NCBI GenBank assembly: GCA_963970005.1
Contig: CAXAMN010000002.1
Location: forward strand, 746,743 to 810,742
DNA: 64,000 nucleotides
From: Durusdinium trenchii
Taxonomy: Eukaryota > Sar > Dinophyceae > Suessiales > Symbiodiniaceae
Direction of reading: 5' to 3'
Translations under genes and position numbers: made by a program
Shown here: positions 1 through 12,476 of the stretch, in pieces
Layout of the letters: each line of letters begins with the position of its first letter
Numbering within the stretch: position 1 is the first letter of the stretch
The notes under the pieces: generated by a model
Told to the model about the DNA's origin: nothing
Database searches by the model: none
Seen by the model: only the letters and a program-made list of their open reading frames with translations

Positions 1-23
1 AATTTTCCAAAGTCCTAAAGGTC

Positions 24-275
24 TCACACTGAAAACCGGTCCTCCTTTAGGGTAATCATTGTCGTTGACTTCTGCTTCCCTTCCTTTACTTCTCTCCGAA
101 GATTGAAGTAGTAGATCTTCATCTGCTTGTCGGTACAAAGATGGCAAAATCTGCAGGCATCCCCTCTGGCACATCCATTTGGCCGACGTAGGTAGCGACA
201 TGGAATGCATTCACCACGAAAGTGAAGCTCTGCCCTGGGATCCACATTTCCCACTTCCGCCATCATGCTCATCAT
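24..275 (-). CDS. CCCH-type zinc-finger protein, partial exon
   Basis: The frame carries one canonical CCCH zinc finger, C-x8-C-x5-C-x3-H (Cys26, Cys35, Cys41, His45 counted from the first Met), followed directly by Leu-Cys. The core reads GCARGDACRFCHLC. CCCH fingers of this spacing usually bind single-stranded RNA, and very similar one-finger proteins are numerous in dinoflagellates. A basic stretch rich in Arg and Lys follows the finger. The borders are uncertain. On the coding strand an AG lies just before the GGCAGAG that begins the finger region, so the real exon may start there rather than at a Met. A GTAAAG donor occurs after the LRRE residues, so the last 20 or so codons may be intron. 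The rest of the gene would lie left of the window or in unrecognised exons to the right. Family call is firm, gene structure is not. Confidence 0.75.
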   Translation of the reverse strand: MMSMMAEVGNVDPRAELHFRGECIPCRYLRRPNGCARGDACRFCHLCTDKQMKIYYFNLRREVKEGKQKSTTMITLKEDRFSV

Positions 276-640
276 GGTCCACGCTCAAACAATGCAAAAA
301 TACACCACCCGGGATCTTGGTCGTTTGATCAGACCCTTTGGTGGCAGTTCGAACCAAAGGATGAATGGATATGAATGGCCACTGGCTGGCCGGAACTGTT
401 GACGAAAGAGCAGAACCGCAAAAATCACCTCACATCAGCTTCGAAAAGCGTCCCTAATTCTGAGTTCCAAAAGAACTCAGATGTTTGAGTACCGTTTGAG
501 TGCCTGAGGGCCAGACCAACGTGGTCACCACATGGAACCTTGGATCATCGCGTTGACTGTTAGGATCCCACAGCGCCACGATAGACTTCTTCGACTTCAC
601 ATAGGTCAACCCCTACCCCTCATTGCCTTAAGGATCCTCC

Positions 641-1723
641 ATGTTGTCTCAGATCCTGACAAATCCCCAGATGGCTCGGTCGTCCCAGACTCCTGCGTTT
701 GAGGCATTTGCGGTGGCATTTGGGGCGGCCTTGGGGAGCTCTCAGGATGATCTACCCATCGATTGCATCAACAAATTGGTGTCCTTTCTCTGAAAAAAAA
801 ACAGAAAAACAACATGTCTTTCAACACCCTTCATTCTTTGCAGGGAAAGATGACCATATCCAGCCCAATGTGAGTTTTGACTGCAAGGAATTCAAACAAT
901 CGTTCAATCCTTTCACCGCCTCGCCTCAAAAACCTCCCAATCCCGGTGGTGTTCCGCACCCGGTGGTGCTTTTCGACTCAGCCTGACATAAAGCTGGTGG
1001 TGGACGAGAGATGCAAGCACCTGTGACCTGGGACGCTCGGCTGTGGACCGAGCGACGGAGTGACGAGTTGCATGCATCTGACGGTTTGGTCGACGCTTTT
1101 TTCGAGTCTATTAGGTTTGGTGTACCTACCCTTTCAGGAATGGGCGAGACGATGTTGGATATAAGTAGATCTGGAAATGTGACCACTGGTGAACAAGCTT
1201 CGAATGTGATAGTTGGAAATAGTTGGAAAACTATTTCTTGCAGCTTGTCACATTGTCTATGTCTGGGATGATTGAGGCATTCTTGGCTGAAGGCAAAAGA
1301 GCCTGCTGGCCTGGGCGCCATCTATGGCCAACAAAATCCCTATTGTTTGTGAAGATGGATGTGAGGTTCTTGCTGATATTGCATTTCATTGCTATGATTT
1401 GCTGTTCCAGAAATGCTTTAGTCTCCCAAACATGCGCTCCGTTCACCCATCCTGGTGAATTTCTGAGCCCACTGCAAGATGTGCTACCAAATTCCTGAGT
1501 CGCGGACCACCGACACGACAAAGGTCACCAGCAATGCCGAATCAAAAACAGCAGTGCTTCCTGTGTCCATGTCCTCTATAAGCCTGGAGCTGTGACCAAC
1601 ACATCTGTTGAGCCCCAGCCACAGCCCTTTCAAATCAATTCTTGTCGAACGGCAATAACTAAATGGCCAAATGGATGCTCATCCTTCTCTGACTTTCGAG
1701 AAAATCCGCCCACCTCTTTTTGA
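641..1723 (+). CDS. Five-exon gene, 183-residue protein of unknown function
   Basis: Proposed exons: 641-791, 844-869, 982-1022, 1293-1454 and 1552-1723, total 552 nt including the stop, with all four phases matching. An in-frame TAA lies 12 nt before the ATG at 641. Introns: 792-843 begins GA and ends CAG after a pyrimidine tract; 870-981 begins GTGAGT; 1023-1292 and 1455-1551 begin GT. The protein starts MLSQILTNPQMARSSQTPAF, continues with an Ala/Phe-rich helix-like stretch, then a charged part (KDDHIQP, DIKLVVDERCKHL) and a Cys-rich C-terminal half (VCEDGCEVLADIAFHCYDL). No transmembrane segment is obvious and no family was recognised. It lies opposite to the CCCH exon at 24-275, so the 365 bp between them could be a shared 5' region. 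Alternative: some exons belong to a longer gene, since the final stop could be intronic. The continuous phase and clean acceptors are the main support. Confidence 0.6.
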
Positions 1724-2878
1724 CTCCCAACACCGCAAAAAGCCGAGGATCCCTGCATCACAGCCAGGGGCAGCCGCGTGCTCCACGGCGCCTCTAGATA
1801 ACTCCGCAGTCGTGGCCCCACGCGCCAGGCCACTGCTGCGAAAAGCTTTCCGGTCGCTGATGGGTGGAAGCCCTGGCGGAGATCTGCAGTGAGTGCGGCA
1901 GCGCAGGGCTTGGAATCGATTATATTTGGATTTGTGATGCTCCTGGATACTTAACGTCCAAACTGCTTGAACCCCTTTAGGATGGGACAGAGGAATCCTG
2001 CATGTTGGGAAGCAACATTGATTGATGTTTTCAAATCTCCCTGGTACATGAGTGAAACTGCTGCATTATGTTAAGTGAATGATAAGAAAAGGAAACAGCA
2101 GGATGTCTTCATGTCGGTTGTTGATGGACTTCACCGGCACATCTAGTGAACCTTCCGTCTTCCAACTTCACACCCTACCCTATCAAGCAGTGAAATTGGA
2201 CATGACATGACACAATTCTGATTTCAGATCAAAGAGTGAAAACTTGACTGGGAGAATGTCCCATTCCATGCACTCATTCCTTCTCCCCCAAGTTGCATGC
2301 TCAGCCCCTGCCCCCCTTTCTACACCAAGTCCCCGCCCCCCGCGCCCTGGCCGCATATGGTTGCGCCAGCTGACGCAAACAGCGGCCTGAAGACGGCTCA
2401 GCTCATCATGGCCCCAAGTGCCCGGGTCTGTAAAAAAAAGGAAGGGACCTTGTTAAAGGAGGCCTTACTATGCCTTACGTTCATTGTTCACCTCTTTTCA
2501 GACCTTCAATCTGACTCGATCCCTTTTGTGGTTGAAGCAAACCGATATCCGACATCCCATGTTGTGAAGCATTTATATACAGTAGCACAAACATATATGT
2601 ACAAATTGCAGTTTCATATTATAGTTTCGTGCAAACGACGTCCCATCAAACTAAACCGCTGGATCACACGCACTCCTGTGAAAAGCATCATTGGCATGAG
2701 CAACGCTGGATGCAGCCCCGTGGCACAGGCTGGCATCCGCGGAGGCCATCGATCCTGACCAAGAGAAGAATGTGGAAGGAATGTGGAAGCTCTCTTGATG
2801 GAACTTGTTTCGGCCGCCTTCCAGAGTGCTCAGACATGGCAGTAACCTGCGCAAGGAAAACCACAAAGACTGTGGCAC
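1724..2878. other. Stretch without a supported gene
   Basis: A pyrimidine-rich patch near 2280-2345 and a GC-rich patch at 1740-1850 are open in several frames, but I could not choose a frame or find consistent splice borders. No repeats of note. Confidence 0.4.
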
Positions 2879-3046
2879 CTTTGGTAAATTCGCAGACATC
2901 TTCAGAAGCACTCAAGTACAAGTACATCTCGAAATGCTCGCTTTTCATCCGCAGAATCATTAAGCATGCCAGAGTGGGCCACTGTGCAGATGCGCCCGAA
3001 ATCTCGGCCACGAGCCTCAGGCGCCAACAGTTCTGCCGAAAGCACT
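2879..3046 (-). CDS. Candidate internal exon, unknown protein
   Basis: On the minus strand a good acceptor (AATTTCAG) precedes 56 open codons that end in a GTGCC donor after ACCAAAG. The reading is protein-like: NCWRLRLVAEISGASAQWP is followed by a hydrophobic helix and SEHFEMYLYLSASEDVCEF. Third codon positions are mostly G or C, as in the better supported exons here. The same frame stays open to 2688, so the 3' border may be wrong and the exon longer. No family was recognised. Neighbouring exons were not found with certainty. Confidence 0.45.
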
Positions 3047-6000
3047 CTGAAATTCTGGCAGCTGTGAGAGTGGTGACGTCACCCAAGTGGTGTAGGGTGA
3101 AGTCTAGTGAGTCCAGAATATTAAAATTTTGGAATAATATGAATATTAATGAATAAGTGTGGGTGCAAATGCAAATTGCAGTTTCCGTTTTGAGAGTAAA
3201 AGCGCAATTGACTAGGAACCCTCAGGACTACATTTTTGACATCCACAACTGATATAAACCGCTCCGTCTAGCTAGTGGCATCTTCCATCTCCAAGGCGAG
3301 AAGTGTAAACCTTTTGACATCTCTAACGAACATCCGAGGATTCCTCGCAATTCTCAGCTCGGAGGGAAAGAACTTTTGCTTCCTACTAGCGATGGCCTCC
3401 GACCTAATAGCGATGGCCTCTACCTCAAAAGCTAAATTCCTCCACCGTGTTGACCAAAAGCATGCTTCCTCCAACCAGATTCAAGCAGATCTTCGACTTC
3501 GAGCGACACCGTACAGCCCTGGAGGGCAATGAAGAAATGCTGAGAATCGTGTAGCCTGTAAAGCCACAACAAAATCGTTCCGCCACTGGAACACCCAATT
3601 CGTACATGGAGAGATGAAAGGGGACATCAAACCCGACACCAGCAGTGGAGACTACTCTTTCAACATAAGCCACTCGTCTTCATTGATGAATCACCAACAA
3701 GCCTCCTGCAGCTGCCCCCTTGCTTGGCAAGACAAAACTCAAGGTAGCCTTCACGGAAGCTATCTTTTTCGTGAATAGTTACCGGAACATGGGGATTGTT
3801 GAAATCACCCTAAATCAGTGTCCCCAGTACACCCATGAGAGAAGCGCTCTACCCGCTCTACCAATCTCAACACTATCTGACCGTCACGGCAGAAGGCAAA
3901 GACCTCACATGATTTAGCCCATTGAAAGCATAATTCAATCCGTTGACCCTGTTCTCTCACTGGGGTCTCTACCTCCGTCTCTTTGGCAGCGGCTTTTGCC
4001 TGCAGAAAAGTGCACAAGCACTGGGTATGGTATGGACAGTGACTGTCCCTCTCATCGGCAAAAGAACAAAAGCCACCACCACGGACACCACACTACAAGG
4101 GTCTTTTTGAGGATGGTATCAAAATGTATCAAATCCCTTCAGCATCTTAAATGGCAAACAGATTCTTCGAACCTAGCAAGATCCTCCACCAAAGCTCAGT
4201 TGGAGCCAAGTGGCCACGAGCGCCCAAGAAGACTCGGCGCATAGAAGTCCGAGACGCTGGTGCTTGCCTCGACCGGGGACCCGGTGGCGGTGAAGCGGTG
4301 GATTGAACTTCTCGAGTTCGAAAGCGCGTTGCACCGACCAATCATCTCAGACTCGGCCAATTTGTTCTGTGAACAAAAATTAGAAGAAATGTAAATACGA
4401 ACAGTAAGGTGGCAATGTTCGCCTACCATGGCTTCGCACTTCAATACCCATGTTGACAAACACATACGTTGTCAATCATATTCAACCATCATGTTTGGCC
4501 AATCTGAATTTAATGAGTTTTAATGACGTGATTCAGTGTTTCACTCTGACACAAAACAGAAACACCCAGGCTTCGGTACCGCCAAAAACGATCCCATTTG
4601 CCTCCCAAAGTTCCATTTCAACAGCTGCCTCCACGAGATACGACCGGTGGACGTCGGGGTTGAAAAGTCGTTGAGGGTCGGAGGTGGCCCGAAATCACGG
4701 GTCACATAGATGACATATATATTATAATTTTAATGGCATATATAATAGCGATGGCCTCCAACCTCATAGATAATTGATGATAGTTGAATGGAAGTGGTGA
4801 TCCTTGAGAAAAACAAGAGAATGAACATTGGCCCCGTGCAATCGTGCACTGCTCCGCTGTCACATTTTAAGCACTCACAAAAAAAATCCTTGCGCCAATT
4901 TGATTTGTAGTCAGTGGAGATCCAATCTCCCTTGACTGAGACCAGGATTTCTTTGCCTGTCTGAGCCTCACTTCTTGTAGAGGTCACTTTCAAGCTCCCA
5001 TGGAAATCTGCCCCAGGTTGGCTTGTCCACTTTGTTGGCTTCTTTGTATTCCTCAAAAGGGTTGCAAAGCAAGGTGGGACAGCCTCTCCGTTGTCTGTGG
5101 AATGTTGCCATCCACCGCAGGAGCTCAAACTACACAACTTCACCATCCATTCTTCTTTGGCTCAACGAGCTCCTTTGTTTCACGTTTACCATCCTCAAAC
5201 CCTTAACCACTCACAGCGCTAAGAACAACTACCCACGAACATCCACGCAACAGGCAAGGTCCTTGGCCGTTAGCTCTTTGCCATCCAAGCCGTAGTTCCT
5301 GGGCGTTCGCAGCTTTGTTTCGCAAAGCCTCACTGAAAGGTGTGCCGTGTGCCCTTTGACGTGTAGTGATGTCTTCAAGACGAGGCTCCACCAACCGAAA
5401 CGGCCGGAGAACAGGAGGTAGAGCACGCCAAAGGGGAAAATGACAAAGAACCTCATGAAATTGGCGACGGCGAGAAACCAGGAAACACTGAGTTTCGTAT
5501 CTGATTTGGGGTGACGGTGTAAACATGTGTAAACCATAGTTTTCGCACAAGAAGCCCCTTCGGTCAATCAAATGTCGGAAGACTGACAAACAGTCACATG
5601 TACCAAGGTTGCGCGAAAAGCAGCTACATAAGATGACATATCTTCCCCGAAGTGCGAAGTCACTAAACATGTCTCATCTTCACTGAACTTGTGTTGTTTT
5701 GAATGCCTGATGATTTCGGACTTTTTGGAAGTCACAACTTCTGCATAGACTAAACTCTGAGAGACTCTGCATTAAAATGTGGCAAGAAGCACGGCAGCAA
5801 AAGCCTGCTGCTCCAGCCCCCATTTGATGTAGCCACCCGCCTTAATAAAATTAAGGACACCACCGCTTGAGGGGCAAGCGGCCATAAAATTAGGTCAAGC
5901 TTTTTGGCAAACAAGTGCTTTATATCATAATATATTGTAATATCTTGTACATATTCAGCAACATTCTCAAGCTTTATGGTGTGGCTTTCTTGCTGTGAGT

Positions 6001-9000
6001 CTTCTGAGACTTTCAGACAAGGTTCTCCAAGCTCTTCCTCGCCTTACTGTTGGCTCAACGGCCCATCAGACGAACACTCGGAAAAGCATGAAATATCTAT
6101 CTGCGGGAGATTTCCCATGGATCGTGTCTAAAAACGGTCGTCACACGACTTTAGTCACCAATTCGGTCAGTGTTGAGCAGATCCTTCCGTTCACCACTCG
6201 CTGTGACCGTCGCTGCCACCGCTCTCTGCTTACACAATCTTACACAGTGCTGAAGAGCATGTTCAGTGCTGACACGGATGTTCCGATGTTCGTCAGGTTC
6301 GGCCTCAGGCCTCCAGTGAGATTCAATTTGGCTGGGTGGCTTCCCATGTGCTTTGTTCCCCCGATCAAGAAAGGACAGGACACGTGGAGAAAAGGAGTAT
6401 TGGCTCCCAAACCCAGTGGTGCAAGAAAAAGATATCCACCAAAAACTGCAGGTCTAGTCTCTGGGTCTGCTACTTTTTCGAGCCACTCATACCATCTCAT
6501 ACCCACGCCCAATGCAATGGCTGAAACACGCTGAAAGTCAGGATCAGCAGGTCCAGTACAGAGAGGAAAACAGGTCTATTACAACTGGTGTTTTTGGTCT
6601 TGTCAAGATCTACATGTTACACGTCTTACTGAAGAAAATCTGTGTTTTCCATGTTTGAACAGCAACAAAGGGCTGGAGAAATATAGCTTCATTCTCTGGC
6701 TCCTACTGTATGGCTTGTCTTTGAGATAAGATCTCCCGAGCAACGAATCGACCTCCAAATCTGTGATCCGGCCTGCGGCTTCTGCGTGCCTTGGAGGTTC
6801 CGTTGTCAAGAGTTCACATTGCGATGTTCCATGAAGCTCAATACATGCATCGGAATTGAACGCACCTTTTCAGAGGCGTAGCTAAGTTCTGCTCACCTGA
6901 GAGCATCTACGAACTACCCAATCTATATAAAGACAATGTCGAAGCAACTACATAGGCAAAATTGATGAAGGCCCAATGGCAATTTTGACAAAATGAAAAT
7001 GCCTTCTCATTCAACCCTCGGATCAGCAACTACTATCAGAGTTCCTGTAATTGCTGTTGTCACGCATTGGGTGGCTTTCCATCCCTGTAGTCCTAAGACA
7101 ACAATCGTGTTTGAGAGTGGCTCATATTTATGATTGTTTCGACCAACGGCAACTGCAAACTCAAGGGCTTCAATAAACTACAGTCACTAGAGGACCACTG
7201 ATCGGGGACGAGCAAAAGACAGGACCTGACATTTACCGAACAAGAACGACTTAGAAACCGGTTTGCGCTCGGCAGTAGATTTCAACCAAGTTGCGCCCAT
7301 GTAGGGATGGCTAAGATCGCACCTCAATGCTCGGGACAAAACGAGAATCCCAGAACTGGGAGTGGTAAAGTGTTCATGTTCTGAACTGAACAGCTCAACA
7401 AGCTGGATGAACTGCACATCTCCGTTTATGGTCCACATTCCACTCCAAAAGGAAGGATCATGAACCTTGTGTGCAAGGGTCCCCAATGTCCCCAATGCCT
7501 CTCAAGCGAGCGGCCTGTCATCCAATGTGGGTTCTTCTGGATCTTCTGTGCCTCACACGGGAAACACAATGTTATCATCGGCAAGAACAGTGTAGGAGCT
7601 TTAAACAAAAAATGACATTTCTTGGAGCAAGGCAATACAAGGAGCTTCATTCAATTAAACATGTCAAACCATGATCAATTCCTCTGAACTCGATCTCTTT
7701 TAAAGCTCTCTTGGACTTAATAGTTCGGTCACCTCATTGCTTCACCTTCCCCTCTGGCACCTGTGGGGCGACAAAGCTTAGCCGCACAATTGAAGCGGCC
7801 AGGATCAGCGGCAATAGCAGCGACCTCCCTCTTGAGCGTATTGGCAGCATGGCAAAAACACGGGACCCACCAAAGACACTGACGAAAGCCTAGATGCTGG
7901 AAAGATATGAGTCCATTTTTGTTGGCAGCCTAGCTTCCTGCTTCGAGAAACCCTGGTTTAGTGCTGAAACACTGTTGCTTGCTTTCATGGGGCACTGTGC
8001 CAAATTTACAGGAGTAGCTCTGTAAAAGGCTTTTGTGCCAAGGACATTGCTGGTATATAAGCTGTCGTTAAAACGGCTGTAAGCCTGCAAGTTTGCGTCA
8101 CCAATCGTCCCCGACTCATCAGCGCTTTATCCAATCGGCTTGGCTTTGGACATCATACAAAATTAAGCCACAAAGCACCGCGAAAGTGTCAGACTCGCAC
8201 CAAGGCGCCTCACGAATCGTTTGCTCATGTACCTGCTTGAAGGGAGCTCAGGGTTCAGGATGTCATGGAGCAATTTGAAACATGTGTTTTTGCTGATTTG
8301 GTCTCAAAAGCATGGCATCCGGCCCATCCTCAGCCGAAAAAAGGGAGACAAACCAGGCGGAACCCAGTGCGGAGGCGGGGGATCCCACACCCAAACCGAG
8401 TACCATGCAGACACTCGCCATGACATGCGGTTGAGGAATCGTCCCGGGCCTCACTGAGGATATTGGCAGACATCTCAGCCAAACCAAGCCTGTCGGGCAT
8501 TTTCCTCATTGAACCATGAGCTGAAGGCCTATGTTCGCGGGAGCGGTTGATTGTCAATGTGTTCAACTCCTGGGTCATTCTGCAAAGAAATACCTACAGC
8601 CGAAGAGCAAGAGACTAGGCCCTCACCAACCTTTGGTGCTAGCATTGTATAGTGTTGTGTTGAAATGTCTTGAATCATGAATCATGAACCATATGAATTG
8701 CACAGGAAGATTCCACTCTAAACTCTGCGAACTAGCAACAGGTACTCTGGCAATGGGATGCTGGTACTCCAGCATGTGGGATGGGTAACAGGGTCCGGTC
8801 CAAGAGGAGCTTAGACCGTCCACACGTCCCACGCGCACGGCGCCTTTGTCGAAGCGCCTGGCAGTCGAGGCAGTCGACTCGAAGGACATTCCACAGGATC
8901 TCACAATCACCAATCACCCAACATGCCAGTGATCATCTGTGATCTAGCAACTACCACACTGGCATCGGACGGGGCAACCATTGCATCATCATGCATCTAT

Positions 9001-9355
9001 CATATATATATATTATACATGTATCATCATGTATCATTATACACTCATCTACATACCGTACCCACGTGGATCCAAACCGAATCGTGTCACAAGTGACAGA
9101 ACTTGTTTGGAAACCAGCGATACCAGTTGGTGTTGAATTGATCCCAAACCACCATGCCACCATTTCACCACGTGCAGCTAACAACATCGAACACAAGAGG
9201 TTGGTTAGTCAAACCACTATTGGAACAATGAATAATCCTTCCCAAATACGGATGGATCAATCAAGCACATTCCAAACAATCCCAACCACCACCGACATCA
9301 CAAGTCGTGAAATCTGGCCTCCTTCCTGCAATTGCCTCGCTGACACCTGCCATCC
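3047..9355. other. Long stretch with no confident gene
   Basis: Holds two small pieces of the 21-bp minisatellite family (3381-3440 and 4745-4771) and AT-rich intergenic DNA. Several frames stay open for 60-180 codons on both strands, but none has a motif, consistent G/C third positions or paired splice sites. A GC-rich patch at 8815-8890 may hide a minus-strand exon. Confidence 0.4.
9001..9016. repeat. Short (TA)n tract
   Basis: Eight or so TA dinucleotides. A similar tract lies at 10228-10243. Confidence 0.8.
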
Positions 9356-9715
9356 ATGTCATCCGACCCGATGCCTGCAATGCCGAGCCCAACTTCGAAA
9401 GATCCTCACCTCCAGCGCCTCGGCGCGGTCTTTCGGACGCGACTCGAAACTGAACTGCTATTCCTTTCTTACGTTTCAGCCGGCGGACTGGAAACGGCCC
9501 CCGATTTTGGACTGTGTTCTTCGGTTTCACAACATTGTCATGGGATGTCATTGGCATCATAACATCGTCTGCATTGTCATCGCAAGATGCTCTATCAAAC
9601 ACCTGCAGCCCTGGTCTGAAAAAAGAGTGTAAAGCAATTTTTGGAACGTGCATTGCGGGAGGAAATGCGAAGAGACACAGTGACCGACATTGTTGTTTTC
9701 TGGATGCAGCAAAGG
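9356..9715 (+). CDS. Two-exon 5' part of an unknown gene
   Basis: Exon 1 runs from an ATG at 9356 to 9472 (39 codons); exon 2 from 9626 to 9715 (30 codons). The intron 9473-9625 begins GTTTCAG and ends AAAAAG; both junctions are phase 0. A TGA lies in frame five codons before the ATG, supporting the start. Exon 1 begins MSSDPMPAMPSPTSKDP and continues with a basic amphipathic stretch (HLQRLGAVFRTRLETELL). Exon 2 is charged (QFLERALREEMRRDTVTDIV) and likely helical. Third positions in exon 1 are G/C rich. A GTTCG donor follows exon 2, so the gene continues, but later exons could not be chosen. No family recognised. The Pro/Ser-rich start could be a targeting region, which is a guess. Confidence 0.45.
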
Positions 9716-10630
9716 GTTCGTTCAAAAACAAAACTGATGGAGCAAAAACAGACCTTACGGTTCATTGCAAATACATGCAAATACCATGCGACACGGCTAC
9801 AGTGCTTCCAAACAGGGGTCGTTTTTGATGCGTACTGTTGTTTCAGTGTACTTAGTGGGTGTTTCAAAGCATTGGCTGTTCGATCTTCGAACTTCTTGGG
9901 AGCTGAAATTCATACATGTCTAATTCATGTCAGGCCGAGGATTGGGCAGTACAAGAACATGACCGAGCGAGCGATTGCGACAGCAATCCGCCATGGAAGC
10001 TCCTCACAGCAACAAACGGAAGCACGACGGAAGCTTCTAGCTAGTAGCGATGCCATTGCTACTACAGTAGTCTCAACATGTACCTCAACCATTGACAACT
10101 TGTTCGGGCTGTCCCATGGACCATCGCCGTAAACCCTTTTGATCTCCGACCAATCCACAAGCTATGCAGGCGACGCAGGTTGCGCAGGTTACGCATGGTG
10201 ACATTGTATTGTATATAAAATCATGTATTATATATATATATATTTCGCAAGCTAAGACATTCTGATCTGGGATCCATCTCACCTCAAAAAAGGCAACTGC
10301 AGCGGTTCCTCGGGTCGTCTGACATACTCCACCGTCCCCACCTCTGCATCTGGGGGCGGTAGAGCCAAGAGTGGTTGCCTGGCAGAAAGAGAAGGTGTCC
10401 AAACAACGAACATGTTGATTGCTCCTCATACTCGTACGGCATGCAGCATGTAATTAGGGCGTTTCTATGCCTCTCTCATGGAAGCAACTGACAGTCAGTG
10501 CCTCTCACCAGCCCCGTCAGCCTGCGTGCCAAATAAGCTCGAGCAATGGAAATGGAACCTTAGAGCATGAGTCTGCACGGTGGCGGCGCTATGAAGACCT
10601 TCTTTCCGCAAACATCAACACCACTGTGTT

Positions 10631-10797
10631 CTTTTTTAAATAAAGCCCGGGGAAGCTGGCCGTAGTAGGTAGGTAGGTAGCTGGTAGCCAGTAGGTACAG
10701 GACGCTACTACATACTATGGACGCAGGACAGCTCACGCTTCCTTGAAGAAGCGCTCTCACTAATCATGTGGTTCCTAGAGTTCTAGGGAAACTTAAC
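10631..10797 (+). repeat. Dispersed hairpin-bearing element, copy 1
   Basis: One of four copies of a dispersed sequence in this window. Conserved order: a T-run with AAA, a GGTAGGTAGCTAG-like AGGT tract, then GGACGCAGGACAGCTCACGC, a stem-loop (CGCTTC, loop, GAAGCG), CTCTCACTAAT, and GGGAAACTTAA at the end. No protein is encoded. No perfect terminal repeat or target duplication was found, so the class (SINE, MITE or fragment of something larger) is open. Confidence 0.75.
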
Positions 10798-11474
10798 TAT
10801 AGCAAGCTATGCCTTCTTTCCTATATATGGCATTCCATGGCAAATGGATTCCAGGTCTGCGACTTCTTTTCAATCTGACCGCCGCATACTGTGACATCAG
10901 GGTTGGTGAACTCTCGTTTGATCACTTCACATCATGCGGGATGCCGGAAGCAAAGCTCAGGCAACCCTGGGCATCATCGGTTGCCAGGCGCTTGTTTTAC
11001 AAGACCTGACTCACCAAGCGAATTTCACTGGGCAAGCAGGTGATGTGCCAGGCTCCATGGCCGACATCGGATAAGCACATGCAAAGTCACTCACACACAG
11101 TCGTTCTCAGGTGTATCTCAGTTTCGACCTTGAACCTACAGAACCTACAAGCAGTTGGAAAAATCATTTTTACGTGCATTTTGGTTTGAGCGTGTATCTA
11201 CTTCTTCCCAAAGCAACTATTTGAGATATGTTGAGATGCAGATTTGATTCATTCTCAGACATCCCGAATTCACGTGCCAACTGTCCGGCTCATTGCTGGC
11301 GCGGGTGCCAGACCCCTTAGGTCTTCAAGATGCCCTTCGCTAAGCCGCCGAACCTTGGGCATGGCAAATCCAAGAAGGGAACGAGATCATATTGCCATGG
11401 TCATGGCACCCCGCCACCCTGGGTGATCTCCCCAAAGGAACCAAATGAATGCCGTGCACCAGCTTCTTTTGGAT

Positions 11475-11545
11475 GGTTACTAATAGCGTCCGCGCTCCTA
11501 GTAGCGATGACAGGAGCTACTAGATCTACTAGTAGCTTCTCGTTC
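11475..11545 (-). repeat. 17/21-bp minisatellite family, short copy
   Basis: Units such as TAGTAGCTTCTCGTTCCTA and GCTCCTAGTAGCGATG match, in reverse orientation, the large array at 51139-51545. Confidence 0.75.
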
Positions 11546-12303
11546 CTACTATGTTATGTCAACCTATACTGTGCTGTTTTGGCCCCCACGTTATTCAGGC
11601 CGGCGAGGTTTTGGTGCTGATGTTTTGGTCGTCGAGAGGCCGGGAATCACTCGGTTCCGGTGGGATCCGTGCGAAAGAGGTGCCCAGAGCTGGACAATGT
11701 TGCCTCAGAACCGGTGGCCCGAAAACTGACTTCCAACATGCGAACCAACGTGGTGCTGCGAACCAAGAACTGCACCAGTCGGACTATGCCAGATTCACTC
11801 CCAGGCAAATGTACACGCGAACAGCAGCTATAACCCGAGACAGCAAATATCTTGAGCCATATCTAAAGGCGTTTCACCTTGTTTGTTCGAAGATTGACGT
11901 CTCTTGTTTCTTCTTGCTGTCTATAGCCATACCAGTAGCGGCTCCCGGCTCTGTGGGGCGTCCAAATTGTCGTCAGAGGTCGAGTCAGATGTCGTCACTG
12001 ACAAACTCGCTGGGAATATCTGTGATGGGACCCATCGATGTCTAGAGGATGCTTTGTCTAATTTGTATTATATAATTTGTATTAATTCGTCTAGAATGGG
12101 TGTGGGTCAAAACAGAACTATCCTGGACCCCTGATCGATACTGCGCAACTGGATCCTGCGCCACCCAACGGCCTTGCACCGAAAAATGCACAGAATAAAT
12201 TGCCAGAAAGGTCAACCTGATTACTAGGGTGAAACGGGCTCCGGGTCTTGATCCACAGCCACAATAATCACAACAAGTCGCTACCAACACTAGGACCTCA
12301 GAC

Positions 12304-12476
12304 CTCAGCGCTTGCCTTTTGATGCCTTTTCGCCGCCTTTCACTTTTGGCCCAAGCGTCCAATGAGGATCCCACAAGTCGGGCATCGTATAATGCCCCGG
12401 CCCTGGCGCCCCAGTGATCTTCGCCTGGGACAGGCCTCCCATCGTCGTGGATGGCGGAACCGCGAGACGTCTTCAA
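12304..12476 (-). CDS. Candidate exon, unknown protein
   Basis: On the minus strand about 57 open codons of highly charged, protein-like sequence (GRPVPGEDHWGARAGALYDA, then AWAKSERRRKGIKRQA) end in a clear donor, CTGAG followed by GTCTGAGG. Third positions are G/C biased, unlike the flanks. The 5' border is uncertain: the acceptor could be the AG before TTGAAGACG or lie up to 25 nt upstream. The basic cluster SERRRKGIKR resembles a nuclear localisation signal, but no domain was recognised. No partner exon was found. Confidence 0.45.

Larger units (their letters stand above)
9716..12303. other. Intergenic or intronic stretch with two repeat islands
   Basis: Contains a copy of the hairpin-bearing dispersed element (10631-10797) and a copy of the 17/21-bp minisatellite (11475-11545). 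A protein-like start MPFAKPPNLGHGKSKKGTRS at 11330 is too short and borderless to call. Confidence 0.4.

Noticed and set aside
5150..5176. Partial resemblance to the dinoflagellate spliced leader (TTTGGCTCAA)
   Set aside because: The diagnostic CCATTTTGGCTCAAG is not complete here or elsewhere in the window.
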